Source: an uncultured Pseudomonas sp. (lineage in GTDB: Bacteria > Pseudomonadota > Gammaproteobacteria > Pseudomonadales > Pseudomonadaceae). Taken from it: DNA of 26,084 bases. Both the position numbers and the translations under genes were made by a program. Below, in pieces: positions 1 through 7,623 of this stretch; the stretch's first letter is position 1; each line of letters opens with the position of its first letter. The DNA lies in NCBI GenBank assembly GCA_946886875.1, contig CAMPJN010000010.1, positions 1 to 26,084 of the forward strand, given 5' to 3'. The notes under the pieces are model-generated. The model did no database searches. It worked only from the letters and a program-made list of their open reading frames with translations, and was not told the DNA's origin.

Positions 1-60
1 GAGGATGTAACAAAGTTCGGCGTCCACTCTCTATAGTGACAAGCAAACAAGGAGAGAACC

Positions 61-1038
61 GTGCACGCGATGCTGCCCCTGCTCGACCAACTGGCCTTTC
101 CGGCGATCCGCCGGGGAGCGCTGGAGGCGTTGCAGATCAACCTGACCTACCGCTGCAACCAGCGTTGCCTGCATTGCCACGTCAACGCCGGGCCGACTCG
201 CACCGAGGCGATGACCGACGACAGCCTGGCGCTGTTGCATCAAGTGATCGACGCTCATCCGGTGCATACCTTGGACCTGACCGGCGGTGCACCGGAGATG
301 CACCCGCGTTTTCGCGAGATCGTCCAGCATGCGCGGCGCGAGGGCCTGCGGGTGATCGACCGCTGCAACCTGACCATCCTCAGCGAGCCGGGCTACGAAG
401 ACCTGGCGCAGTTCCTCGCCGAGCAGGGCGTCGAAGTCACCGCCTCCTTGCCCTGTTATTCGCGCGATAACGTCGACAAGCAGCGCGGCGACGGCGTGTT
501 CGATGCCAGCATCAAGGGCCTGCAACAGCTCAACGCCCTGGGTTATGGCCAGGCGGATAGCGGCCTGGTGCTGAATCTGGTGTACAACCCGCAAGGCGCG
601 AGCCTGCCGCCGCCACAAGTCGCGCTGGAGGCCGATTACAAGCGCCACCTGCTGGAAGATTTCGGCATCCGCTTCAACCACCTGCTGTGCATCACCAACC
701 AGCCGATCGCCCGTTTTGGCAGCACCCTGGTCAGCAAGGGCCAGTTCAATGCCTACATGCAGTTGCTGCGCGACAGCTACCGCCCGGAAAACCTCGCGCC
801 GCTGATGTGCCGCTCGCTGGTCAGCGTCGACTGGCAGGGCTACCTGTACGACTGCGACTTCAACCAGATGCTCGATTTGCCCCTCGAATTGCCGGGGCAA
901 CTGATCGGCCGTGAGCGTGCGCACCTGCGCGATCTGCTCAACGCCAAGCTGGAGGGCAACTCGATAGTCACCCGCGACCATTGTTATGCCTGCACCGCCG
1001 GCCAGGGCTCCAGTTGCGGCGGCGCGCTGAATGAATAG
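61..1038 (+). CDS. arsS: ArsS-type radical SAM protein
   Basis: Radical SAM enzyme of the arsenosugar-biosynthesis ArsS family. Characterised family members are proposed to attach the 5'-deoxyadenosyl group of SAM to dimethylarsenic. The sequence has the radical SAM triad C32-x3-C36-x2-C39, a DLTGGAPE glycine-rich segment, the family-typical YDCDFN motif near residue 275, and a C-terminal Cys-rich stretch (C308, C311, C319) expected to hold auxiliary metal or thiol chemistry. Length (325 aa) is normal. The GTG at 61 is chosen because AAGGAG at 49-54 sits six bases upstream; the ATG at 70 is too far from it. A TATAGT at 32-37 could be a -10 box, but no matching -35 is visible. Its TAG stop lies in the first bases of a degenerate REP copy. 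The family call is firm; the true substrate here is inferred, since no ArsM lies nearby. Confidence 0.88.
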   Translation: MHAMLPLLDQLAFPAIRRGALEALQINLTYRCNQRCLHCHVNAGPTRTEAMTDDSLALLHQVIDAHPVHTLDLTGGAPEMHPRFREIVQHARREGLRVIDRCNLTILSEPGYEDLAQFLAEQGVEVTASLPCYSRDNVDKQRGDGVFDASIKGLQQLNALGYGQADSGLVLNLVYNPQGASLPPPQVALEADYKRHLLEDFGIRFNHLLCITNQPIARFGSTLVSKGQFNAYMQLLRDSYRPENLAPLMCRSLVSVDWQGYLYDCDFNQMLDLPLELPGQLIGRERAHLRDLLNAKLEGNSIVTRDHCYACTAGQGSSCGGALNE

Positions 1039-1096
1039 GCTGCGCCATGCGCACCAAGCAGCCGTGGCTTGTGCTGGTGCGCGCGGCGCACCCTAC
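1036..1096. repeat. REP pair, GTAG-GGTGCGC family (copy 1)
   Basis: Two inverted REP units, a degenerate left one (1036-1055) and an intact right one (1076-1096). The intact unit reads, on the minus strand, as a GTAG head followed by a GGTGCGC / GCGCACC hairpin. The left unit has ATAG instead of GTAG and a few mismatches. The element lies between the radical SAM gene and the symporter, and its left edge overlaps the arsS stop codon. It could act as an attenuator or mRNA stabiliser within the operon. Confidence 0.75.
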
Positions 1097-1138
1097 GGCC
1101 TGAACCCCTGGCTACGTCCTGATCAATAAGGAATTTCC

Positions 1139-2518
1139 ATGCAACCCACCAGCACTACCGGGCTGTTTTTCTGGGGTTTTCTCGTGGTCTACGGCGCGCT
1201 GATGCTGGCGCTGTCACCGCGCGCGGTGACCCTCGGCGGTTTCTTCAATGGCGAGGACAACCAAGGCCGCAGTGCGGCGCCTTGGTTGCTGACGTCGAGC
1301 ATCTTTATCAGCTGGATCTTCGCCAAGTCGGTGACCAACGCCGCCAATCTCGGCGCCAGTTACGGCCTGGTCGGCGGCCTGGCCTACGCCATGTACTGGC
1401 TGTCGATTCCGCTGACCGGCTTTGTGATCTATCGCTTGCGCCGGCGCTTCGCCGCCACCGGCCTGGTGAGTTTCTTGAGCAGTCATTACGGCCGCGGCGC
1501 CGCCCTGGCGTTTTCTGCGGCGATTCTGATTCGCCTGTTCAACGAGGTGTGGAGCAACACCGCGGTGGTCGGTGGCTATTACGGCGACTCCGGCAGTTTC
1601 GAATTTATCGCCTCGGCGCTGTTGTTCACCGCCGTGACCCTGGCCTACAGCCTGCGCGGTGGCCTGCGCAGTTCGATCCTCACCGACGCGGCGCAGGCGG
1701 CGATTTTCGTCGTCGCCCTGGTCTGGGTGCTCGGCCTGGTGCTGCCGCAGCATTCGCCCACCGAGCTGGCCAGCACCAGCAACTGGGCGCTGAATGCCGG
1801 GGTCGACCTACTGCTGGTCGCCGGTCTGCAAGCCTTCAGCTATGGCTTCCACGATCCAGTGCTGACCGACCGCGGTTTTATCAGCGAAGAAAAGACCATG
1901 CGCCGCTCCTTTGTGATCGCCGGGGTACTGGGCTTTATCGCCATTCTCGCCTTCAGCCTGATCGGCGTGCACGCCCAGCTCACCGGCCTGGCCGCCTCGG
2001 ACAACGTGCCGGCGGCCCTGGCCAAGACCCTGGGGATCGGCGCGCTGCTGGTGATGACGGTGGTGATGGTTTCGGCGGCCGGTTCGACCCTGGATTCGAC
2101 CTTCTCTAGCCTGGCCAAACTGGCCGGGCGCGAATTGCCCAAGCTGGCCGGTCGCGACCTCGGTCAGAAGGCGATTGGCGTGGGCATGGCGGTGATGGTG
2201 GTGTTCGCCCTGCTCGGCAACCTGCCGATGATCGCAGGCACCGATATTCTCAAGGCCACCACCATCAGCGGCACCATGGTCATCGGCCTGGCCCCGGTGT
2301 TTATCCTGCACGGCCTGACCACCCCGACCCGCCTGGGTTTTCACCTGAGCTTCTGGTGTGGCCTGGGCCTAGGCGTGGCTTTGACGCTGGGCTGGATTCC
2401 GCAAAGCTGGGCGATCGGCGACGGCAAGTACGCGCTGCTGCTTGGCACCAACTTTTATGGTTTGGGCCTGTGCGTGCTCGGTTACCTGATCCCCGGCTGG
2501 CTGCGGGGCAAGGCCTGA
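1139..2518 (+). CDS. Sodium:solute symporter family protein
   Basis: Integral inner-membrane protein of 459 aa with about 12-13 hydrophobic segments, resembling the sodium:solute symporter (SSS) family. Features include an N-terminal membrane segment followed by a GGFFNGEDNQG loop, a Ser/Thr-rich helix (SSIFISWIFAKSVTNAANLGASYG) split by small residues as in SSS helix 1, and a later AAGSTLDSTFSSLAKLAGRE segment like the Na2-site region. It should move a small solute in exchange for sodium. AAGGAA at 1128-1133 precedes the ATG by five bases. Its TGA overlaps the ATG of the next gene (TGATG), so translation is probably coupled. The substrate cannot be read from sequence; context suggests the precursor or product of the ArsS-like enzyme. 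Confidence 0.8.
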   Translation: MQPTSTTGLFFWGFLVVYGALMLALSPRAVTLGGFFNGEDNQGRSAAPWLLTSSIFISWIFAKSVTNAANLGASYGLVGGLAYAMYWLSIPLTGFVIYRLRRRFAATGLVSFLSSHYGRGAALAFSAAILIRLFNEVWSNTAVVGGYYGDSGSFEFIASALLFTAVTLAYSLRGGLRSSILTDAAQAAIFVVALVWVLGLVLPQHSPTELASTSNWALNAGVDLLLVAGLQAFSYGFHDPVLTDRGFISEEKTMRRSFVIAGVLGFIAILAFSLIGVHAQLTGLAASDNVPAALAKTLGIGALLVMTVVMVSAAGSTLDSTFSSLAKLAGRELPKLAGRDLGQKAIGVGMAVMVVFALLGNLPMIAGTDILKATTISGTMVIGLAPVFILHGLTTPTRLGFHLSFWCGLGLGVALTLGWIPQSWAIGDGKYALLLGTNFYGLGLCVLGYLIPGWLRGKA

Positions 2519-3486
2519 TGCGCGCCGGCCGCGATTGCCCGCTGGACTATCGGTTGCCGGCCACCGCCTTTGCCGGCGAGCCGCTGTTCGACTGCCAGGC
2601 GCTCTACGTGGTCGGCGGCCTCTATGGCAACCGTCAGGCCCTGGCCGCGCTGGAACAGCGCCTGGCCGCCGAGCCTGGCGCACGGCTGATCTTCAACGGC
2701 GATGCCCATTGGTTCGACCGAGATCCGGCGATTTTTCAGACCGTGGAGCAAGGGTTGAGCGGCCATCTGGCCTTGCGCGGCAATGTCGAAACCGAACTGG
2801 GCCGCGCGGCTGACAGCGGCGCCGGTTGCGGCTGCGCCTATCCGCTGACGGTGGAGGAGGCGGTGGTCGAGCGCTCCAATGCGATCCAGCTTGAATTGAA
2901 TCAGACCGTGGAAAGTTTGCCGGGCATGGCCGAGCGTTTGGCCGCACGAGCGACGACCGCATTGGTCAGCGTCGGTGGCCGGCGCGTGGCGATCAGCCAT
3001 GGCGACGAGCAATCCCTGGCAGGCTGGAACTGTTCACGGGAATTGCTAAGTGAGCAGGCTCGCCAGCAACAGCTGGACACCTGGTTCGCAGCGCAGAACA
3101 TTCAGGTGCTGGCCACCAGTCATACCTGCTCGGCGGTAGCCTTGAACCTAAGCCATGGCGCGCTGATCAATAACGGCGCGGCCGGTATGCCGAATTTTGC
3201 CGGCGGCCGCTATGGTCTGCTGAGCCGTATCGCCACCAGGCCCCATGCCGCCGCGCTGTATCGCTGCGAGCGCGACGGCTTGTTTATCGAGGCGCTGCCG
3301 CTGAATTACGACCCTGACGCTTTTCTCGCCGATTTCGACCGCCAGTGGCCCGCGGGCAGCCCGGCGGCCGAGTCTTATCGTTCCCGTATTCTCGGGACCT
3401 GCGCGGATCGCCCGCAGCAGGCCCTGTTGGCCGGCTTCAGCCTGTGCCAAAGCCTTTGCGCTCTGGAGGCGCTGATTGATGAATAG
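2518..3486 (+). CDS. Metallophosphoesterase-like protein, degenerate metal site
   Basis: Soluble 322-aa protein with the layout of a calcineurin-like metallophosphoesterase: VGGLYGN (32-38) where the family has DxHGN, NGDAHWFD (60-67) for the GD motif, RGNVETE (87-93) for GNHE, ISHGD (159-163), TSHTC (200-204) for GHTH, and INNGAAGMPNF (217-227), which matches the usual INPGS-type turn. Motif I has lost both its Asp and His ligands, so catalysis may be altered or absent. The frame is open for 54 codons further upstream inside the symporter gene, but the ATG at 2518 overlapping the symporter stop is the natural start. The fold call is moderately sure; the activity is not. The 3' end overlaps the next gene by eight bases. 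Confidence 0.68.
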   Translation: MRAGRDCPLDYRLPATAFAGEPLFDCQALYVVGGLYGNRQALAALEQRLAAEPGARLIFNGDAHWFDRDPAIFQTVEQGLSGHLALRGNVETELGRAADSGAGCGCAYPLTVEEAVVERSNAIQLELNQTVESLPGMAERLAARATTALVSVGGRRVAISHGDEQSLAGWNCSRELLSEQARQQQLDTWFAAQNIQVLATSHTCSAVALNLSHGALINNGAAGMPNFAGGRYGLLSRIATRPHAAALYRCERDGLFIEALPLNYDPDAFLADFDRQWPAGSPAAESYRSRILGTCADRPQQALLAGFSLCQSLCALEALIDE

Positions 3487-5620
3487 CCGCAAAATCGCAT
3501 TGATGGGCCTGATTCTGGCCCTGCTCGGTAGCTTCTTCGTATTCGACATCGGCCAGTACCTCAACCTGGAAGCGCTCAAGGCGCAACAGGCGGCGCTGAA
3601 CGGCCAGGTCGCCGAGCAGCCCTGGCTGGCCGCCGGGGCGTTCTTCCTCGCCTATGTCGCGGTTACCGCTTTGTCCCTGCCCGGCGCGGCGCTGATGACG
3701 TTGCTGGCTGGCGCACTGTTCGGCCTGCTCGAAGGTTTTGTGCTGGTGTCCTTCGCCTCCACCATGGGCGCGACCCTGGCCATGCTCAGCAGCCGCTTCC
3801 TGCTGCGCGATTGGGTGCAGGCGCGTTTCGGTCAGCGCTTGGCCGGGATCGATGCCGGGATCGAGCGCGAAGGCGCCTTCTATCTGTTCGCCCTGCGTCT
3901 GGTGCCGGTGTTTCCGTTCTTTCTGATCAATCTGGCGATGGGCCTGACCCGGCTGCCGGTGCGCACTTATTGGTGGGTCAGCCAGTTGGGCATGCTACCG
4001 GGCACCCTGGTCTACGTGAACGCTGGGCGTGAACTGGGCCAGCTCGATTCGCTGGCCGGCATTCTCTCGCCGGGTCTGCTCGGCGCCTTCGTCCTGCTCG
4101 GGGTGTTCCCGTTGATCGCGCGCAAGCTGTTGGGGCTGATCCAGGCGCGCCGGGTGTATGCCGGCTGGCACAAACCCAAAAGCTTCGACCGTAACCTGGT
4201 GGTGATAGGCGCCGGCGCCGGCGGCCTGGTCAGCTCCTATATCGCCGCGGCGGTAAAGGCCAAGGTCAGCCTGATCGAGAAACACCAGATGGGCGGCGAC
4301 TGCCTGAACACCGGCTGCGTGCCATCCAAGGCGCTGCTGCGTTCGGCCAAGCTGGCCAACGAGCTGAAGAAAGGCCCGGCCCTGGGCTTTACCGGGGTGC
4401 GCGGCGCGGTGGATTTCCCCGCGGTGATGCAGCGCATCCAACGGGTGATCGCCGATATCGAACCCCATGACTCGGTCGAGCGTTACAGCGGCCTGGGCGT
4501 GGACGTGATCCAGGGCGAGGCGAAAATTCTTTCGCCCTGGGCGGTGGAAGTGAATGGCCAGACCCTGACCAGCCGCAACCTGATCATCGCCGCCGGCGCG
4601 CGGCCGCTGGTGCCGAAGATTCCCGGCCTGGAGCAGGTGCGCAGCTACACCTCGGACAGCATCTGGAGCCTGCGCGAGCAACCGCGCTGGCTGCTGGTGC
4701 TCGGCGGCGGGCCTATCGGCTGCGAACTGGCCCAGGCCTTTCAGCGTCTTGGCAGCCAGGTGATCCAGGTCGAACTGGCCGAGCGCCTGCTGCCGCGCGA
4801 GGATGCCGACGCTGGCGAGCTGGTGCTGGGCAGCCTGCGCGACGACGGCGTGGATGTGCGCCTGCAGCACAAGGCCGAGCGCTTCGAGGTGGTCAACGGC
4901 GAGCAGCGTATGGTCGCCCGTCGTTTGGATACCGGCGAAGAAGTGGTGATCGCCTTCGATTGCCTGCTGCTCGCTCTCGGTCGAGTGGCCAATGTCAGCG
5001 GCTACGGCGCCGAGGAACTGGGCCTGACCCTGCGCGCCAACGGCACTTTAGAAACCAACGAATACCTGGCCACGCGCTTTCCCAATATCTATGCGGTGGG
5101 CGACGTTACCGGGCCGTACCAGTTCACCCATGTCGCCGCGCACCAGGCCTGGTATGCGGCGGTGAATGCACTGTTCAGCGGCTTCAAGCGTTTCAAGGTG
5201 GACTATCGGGTGATCCCCGCCTGCACCTTCACCGACCCCGAAGTGGCGCGGGTTGGTCTCTCCGAGGGCGAAGCCAAGGCGCAGAACATCGCCTATGAAG
5301 TGACCCGCTATGGCATCGACGACCTGGATCGGGCGATTGCCGACGATGCCGACCACGGTTTTGTGAAAGTGCTGACCGTGCCGGGCAAGGACAAGATTCT
5401 CGGCGCCACCATAGTCGGCGAGCACGCCGGCGAACTGCTTGCCGAATACGTGCTGGCGATGAAGCACAACCTGGGGTTGAACAAGATTCTTGGCACCATC
5501 CACAGCTACCCGACCATGGCCGAGGCCAATAAGTACGCGGCCGGCGAATGGAAACGCGCCCATGCGCCGCAAGGGTTGTTGCACCTGGTCGAGCGCTTTC
5601 ATAACTGGAGAAGAACGTGA
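3479..5620 (+). CDS. TVP38/DedA-type membrane domain fused to FAD disulfide oxidoreductase
   Basis: A 713-aa fusion. Residues 1-about 230 form a multi-pass membrane domain of the TVP38/TMEM64 (VTT) type, with GAALMTLLAGALFG and RLVPVFPFFLINLAMG motifs. The rest is a class I pyridine nucleotide-disulfide oxidoreductase like mercuric reductase or dihydrolipoamide dehydrogenase: FAD Rossmann motif VVIGAGAGG near 240, redox pair C275-LNTG-C280, NAD(P)H motif LGGGPIGCE, FAD motif NIYAVGDV, and a C-terminal HSYPTMAE. In that last motif Tyr stands where lipoamide dehydrogenases have the catalytic His, as in MerA-like proteins. The enzyme should reduce a substrate with NAD(P)H at the inner membrane. 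ATG at 3479 is preferred over TTG at 3476 because GGAGG (3465-3469) lies nine bases upstream. It overlaps the phosphoesterase stop and the next start. Confidence 0.9.
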   Translation: MNSRKIALMGLILALLGSFFVFDIGQYLNLEALKAQQAALNGQVAEQPWLAAGAFFLAYVAVTALSLPGAALMTLLAGALFGLLEGFVLVSFASTMGATLAMLSSRFLLRDWVQARFGQRLAGIDAGIEREGAFYLFALRLVPVFPFFLINLAMGLTRLPVRTYWWVSQLGMLPGTLVYVNAGRELGQLDSLAGILSPGLLGAFVLLGVFPLIARKLLGLIQARRVYAGWHKPKSFDRNLVVIGAGAGGLVSSYIAAAVKAKVSLIEKHQMGGDCLNTGCVPSKALLRSAKLANELKKGPALGFTGVRGAVDFPAVMQRIQRVIADIEPHDSVERYSGLGVDVIQGEAKILSPWAVEVNGQTLTSRNLIIAAGARPLVPKIPGLEQVRSYTSDSIWSLREQPRWLLVLGGGPIGCELAQAFQRLGSQVIQVELAERLLPREDADAGELVLGSLRDDGVDVRLQHKAERFEVVNGEQRMVARRLDTGEEVVIAFDCLLLALGRVANVSGYGAEELGLTLRANGTLETNEYLATRFPNIYAVGDVTGPYQFTHVAAHQAWYAAVNALFSGFKRFKVDYRVIPACTFTDPEVARVGLSEGEAKAQNIAYEVTRYGIDDLDRAIADDADHGFVKVLTVPGKDKILGATIVGEHAGELLAEYVLAMKHNLGLNKILGTIHSYPTMAEANKYAAGEWKRAHAPQGLLHLVERFHNWRRT

Positions 5621-6333
5621 AGCGCGGCCTGTTGATCGCATTGCTGCTGGCGGCTCCTCTGGCGCACGCCGGCGATAACCAACTGACGCCCTGGACCTCC
5701 GGCCCGCCTGCCGGTGAATGGTCGGCGCCCTGGCGCTTGGCGGATATCCCCAAGCTCAAGCCGTCCGCGCGTAGCCTGGTCGAGCAGGATGGTCGCCAGG
5801 TATTGCGCATCGAGGCAACTGCAGCGGCCGGCGGGTTGTTGCATCCTCTGGATTTACCCGGCGATCAGCCCTGGCAACTGAGCTGGCAATGGCGCACCGA
5901 GCGCAAACTGGACAAGGCACGCTTCGCCACCCGCGATGGCGACGACTATGCCGCGCGGGTCTATGTGCTGCTCGATTACCCGCTGGATACCCTGTCGTTT
6001 GTCACTCGGCAGAAGCTGCGCCTGGCGCGCACCTTCTTCGAACCGGACCTGCCGGCGGCGACCCTCAGCTACGTCTGGGACAACCGCAAGGCACCCGGCG
6101 CGCATGCTCGCAGCGCCTATACCGAAACCGTGGAAATGCGCGTGCTGCGCGGCCCCGAGGCGCCTCTTGGAGAGTGGCTTACCGAGGATCGCGACCTGCG
6201 TGCAGATGCCATCGCCGCTTTCGGCAGCGCGCCGCGACGGATTCTCGGCGTGGTCTTCGCCGCCGACAGTGACAACACCGGCGAGCGCGCCGAGAGCTAC
6301 TTCGCCGAGCCACAGCTGTCCGAGCGGCCCTAG
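5617..6333 (+). CDS. DUF3047 family secreted protein
   Basis: A 238-aa protein with a clear signal peptide (hydrophobic LLIALLLAAPLAHA, cleavage after about residue 18), so it is probably periplasmic. The body, with SWQWRTERKLDKARFATRDGDD and GVVFAADSDNTGERAESYF, matches the DUF3047 family, a beta-rich domain of unknown role in proteobacteria. The start overlaps the oxidoreductase stop (GTGA), with an AGAAG ribosome-site-like stretch just before it, making it the last gene of the coupled operon. No catalytic motif is apparent. A carbohydrate- or ligand-binding role would be a guess. Confidence 0.8.
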   Translation: MKRGLLIALLLAAPLAHAGDNQLTPWTSGPPAGEWSAPWRLADIPKLKPSARSLVEQDGRQVLRIEATAAAGGLLHPLDLPGDQPWQLSWQWRTERKLDKARFATRDGDDYAARVYVLLDYPLDTLSFVTRQKLRLARTFFEPDLPAATLSYVWDNRKAPGAHARSAYTETVEMRVLRGPEAPLGEWLTEDRDLRADAIAAFGSAPRRILGVVFAADSDNTGERAESYFAEPQLSERP

Positions 6334-6340
6334 TTTCAAC

Positions 6341-6400
6341 CGGTGCGCAAGGCGCACCCTACGTAATTCCGGGCACCCGTAGGGTGCGCCGTGCGCACCG
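6341..6400. repeat. REP pair, GTAG-GGTGCGC family (copy 2)
   Basis: Inverted arms 6341-6363 and 6378-6400 match over 23 bases with one mismatch. Each arm is itself a REP hairpin (GGTGCGC / GCGCACC) with a GTAG head, but the two heads face each other here, whereas in copies 1 and 3 they face outward. It lies between two convergent genes (DUF3047 and desaturase), with a further small GGGCT/AGCCC hairpin at 6400-6413, and may end transcription from both sides. Confidence 0.85.
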
Positions 6401-6449
6401 GGCTCTCTAGCCCAGGGGAAAGGGCGCGGCTGTGGCGCCGCATCCGTAT

Positions 6450-7520
6450 TCAGGCGGCCTGGGTCTGGCTCGCCGGCCGCTGTTCGCTGACCCGGGTCCA
6501 GCGGTTGGCGCGGGCGAAGGTGCCGAGATCGTTGAAGCGCACGCCCATCTCGCGCATCAGCTTGTGCGCCAGCGGCGCGGTCAACTGGCGAATGTAGAAC
6601 GGCTCCTTGACCACAAAATGGTGGATCGCATGGGTGCTGCCGAAATTGCAGCAGAACGCTTGCAACGGCCACAACCACCAGGGGTTGAGCACCTGGGTCT
6701 GCTGGATCACGTTGCCCGGCTCGACGTCGCCGTAGTAATGCATGTTGGAACTGACGAAGTGCAGGCAGAAGGTGCGCAGCACGTTGGGGCCGACCAGCAC
6801 CACCACGGCGATATTCACCACATCCATCACCTGCAGCGTGGTCGCCGACCAGGTGATCGGCGCACCCATGGCCGCGGCGGTGAAATCGAGCAAATGAAAA
6901 CCGAGGAACAGGTACCAGGTGCTCCAGTTGAGCAGCGCCAATGGCGCATAGACCCGCAAGGTGCGCCACAGGATGGCGCGCTTGTGCGCCCAGCTTTTTG
7001 CCCGCAGCATGCGGATCAGCGAGGACATCACGTTGTCGCCGACCATCAACAGGCGCGCCAGGCCCCAGGGTTCGCCATTGGTGATGGCGCGCTCCTCCAG
7101 GTCCGCTTCGCTGCCGGACACCTTGTGGTGGTTGAGGTGCAGATGCCGGCGAATCCACGGGTTGATGGTGCTCGGCCGCGCTAGCCAGACCAGCGCCAGC
7201 ATCAGGTTGTGCGGCACCCGGCGCTTGCGGAAGTACATCGAGTGCAACAGGTCATGCTCCAGCTCGTGGGTCAGCGAGGCGAAGAAAGCATTCAGCAGCA
7301 GGCACCCCCACCAGGCCAGGTAACCGCCGAGATAGAGCGCCGCCGAGCCGATCATGGCGATCAGTGAAACGCCCAGAATAGTCGCGCCGAGAGCGTCCTG
7401 ATGTTGCAGAATAGGGTAGCGCTGGCGCAATTCGGCGCCGTGGGCCATCACCGTCTGGCGAATGTGCGCGGCTCGTTGCGCGTCATTCATCGCGGCAACA
7501 CTTGCGGGGGAAAGCGACAT
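6450..7520 (-). CDS. Fatty acid desaturase
   Basis: Membrane di-iron desaturase of 356 aa that introduces a double bond into fatty acyl chains. Three histidine boxes are present: H85-E-L-E-H89, H126-L-H128-L-N-H131-H132, and H297-A-I-H300-H301, with hydrophobic spans around 45-80 and 187-250. The ATG at 7520 is chosen because AGAGGA lies eight bases upstream; the frame stays open to 7862, but that part overlaps the divergent regulator. The gene diverges from an AraC-family regulator across a 103-bp region holding a direct repeat, so that regulator probably controls it. Chain position and substrate cannot be read; a related hydroxylase is possible but less likely. Confidence 0.88.
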   Translation of the reverse strand: MSLSPASVAAMNDAQRAAHIRQTVMAHGAELRQRYPILQHQDALGATILGVSLIAMIGSAALYLGGYLAWWGCLLLNAFFASLTHELEHDLLHSMYFRKRRVPHNLMLALVWLARPSTINPWIRRHLHLNHHKVSGSEADLEERAITNGEPWGLARLLMVGDNVMSSLIRMLRAKSWAHKRAILWRTLRVYAPLALLNWSTWYLFLGFHLLDFTAAAMGAPITWSATTLQVMDVVNIAVVVLVGPNVLRTFCLHFVSSNMHYYGDVEPGNVIQQTQVLNPWWLWPLQAFCCNFGSTHAIHHFVVKEPFYIRQLTAPLAHKLMREMGVRFNDLGTFARANRWTRVSEQRPASQTQAA

Positions 7521-7589
7521 GCCTACATCCTCTTGCACTTGGACAATGACGTCACTGTGCCGCGCCGACCGCCATCGCGCCCGACCGAG

Positions 7590-7622
7590 CACGCCAACCT
7601 GTTGACCGGACACGCCAACCTG
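7590..7622. promoter_or_regulatory. Direct repeat, likely AraC-family operator
   Basis: The 12-mer CACGCCAACCTG occurs at 7590-7601 and again, identical, at 7611-7622. The 21-bp period is two turns of the helix, which is the usual layout for the two half-sites of an AraC-type regulator. The sites lie between the divergent desaturase and araC-like starts, and the second ends one base before the ATG at 7624. The repeat is seen directly; its role as an operator is inferred. Confidence 0.6.
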
Positions 7623-7623
7623 C

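Noticed and set aside
2356..2517. 54-codon N-terminal extension of the phosphoesterase-like gene
   Set aside because: It lies entirely inside the symporter gene in another frame; the ATG at 2518 overlaps the symporter stop in the usual coupled way.
3995..4870. Long minus-strand open frame opposite the oxidoreductase gene
   Set aside because: It is antisense to a gene with many intact motifs; the product is rich in His, Gln and Ala with no domain, as expected from the complement of high-GC coding sequence.
5854..7158. 434-codon minus-strand open frame overlapping the DUF3047 and desaturase genes
   Set aside because: It is out of frame with the desaturase, which has all three histidine boxes, and antisense to the DUF3047 gene.
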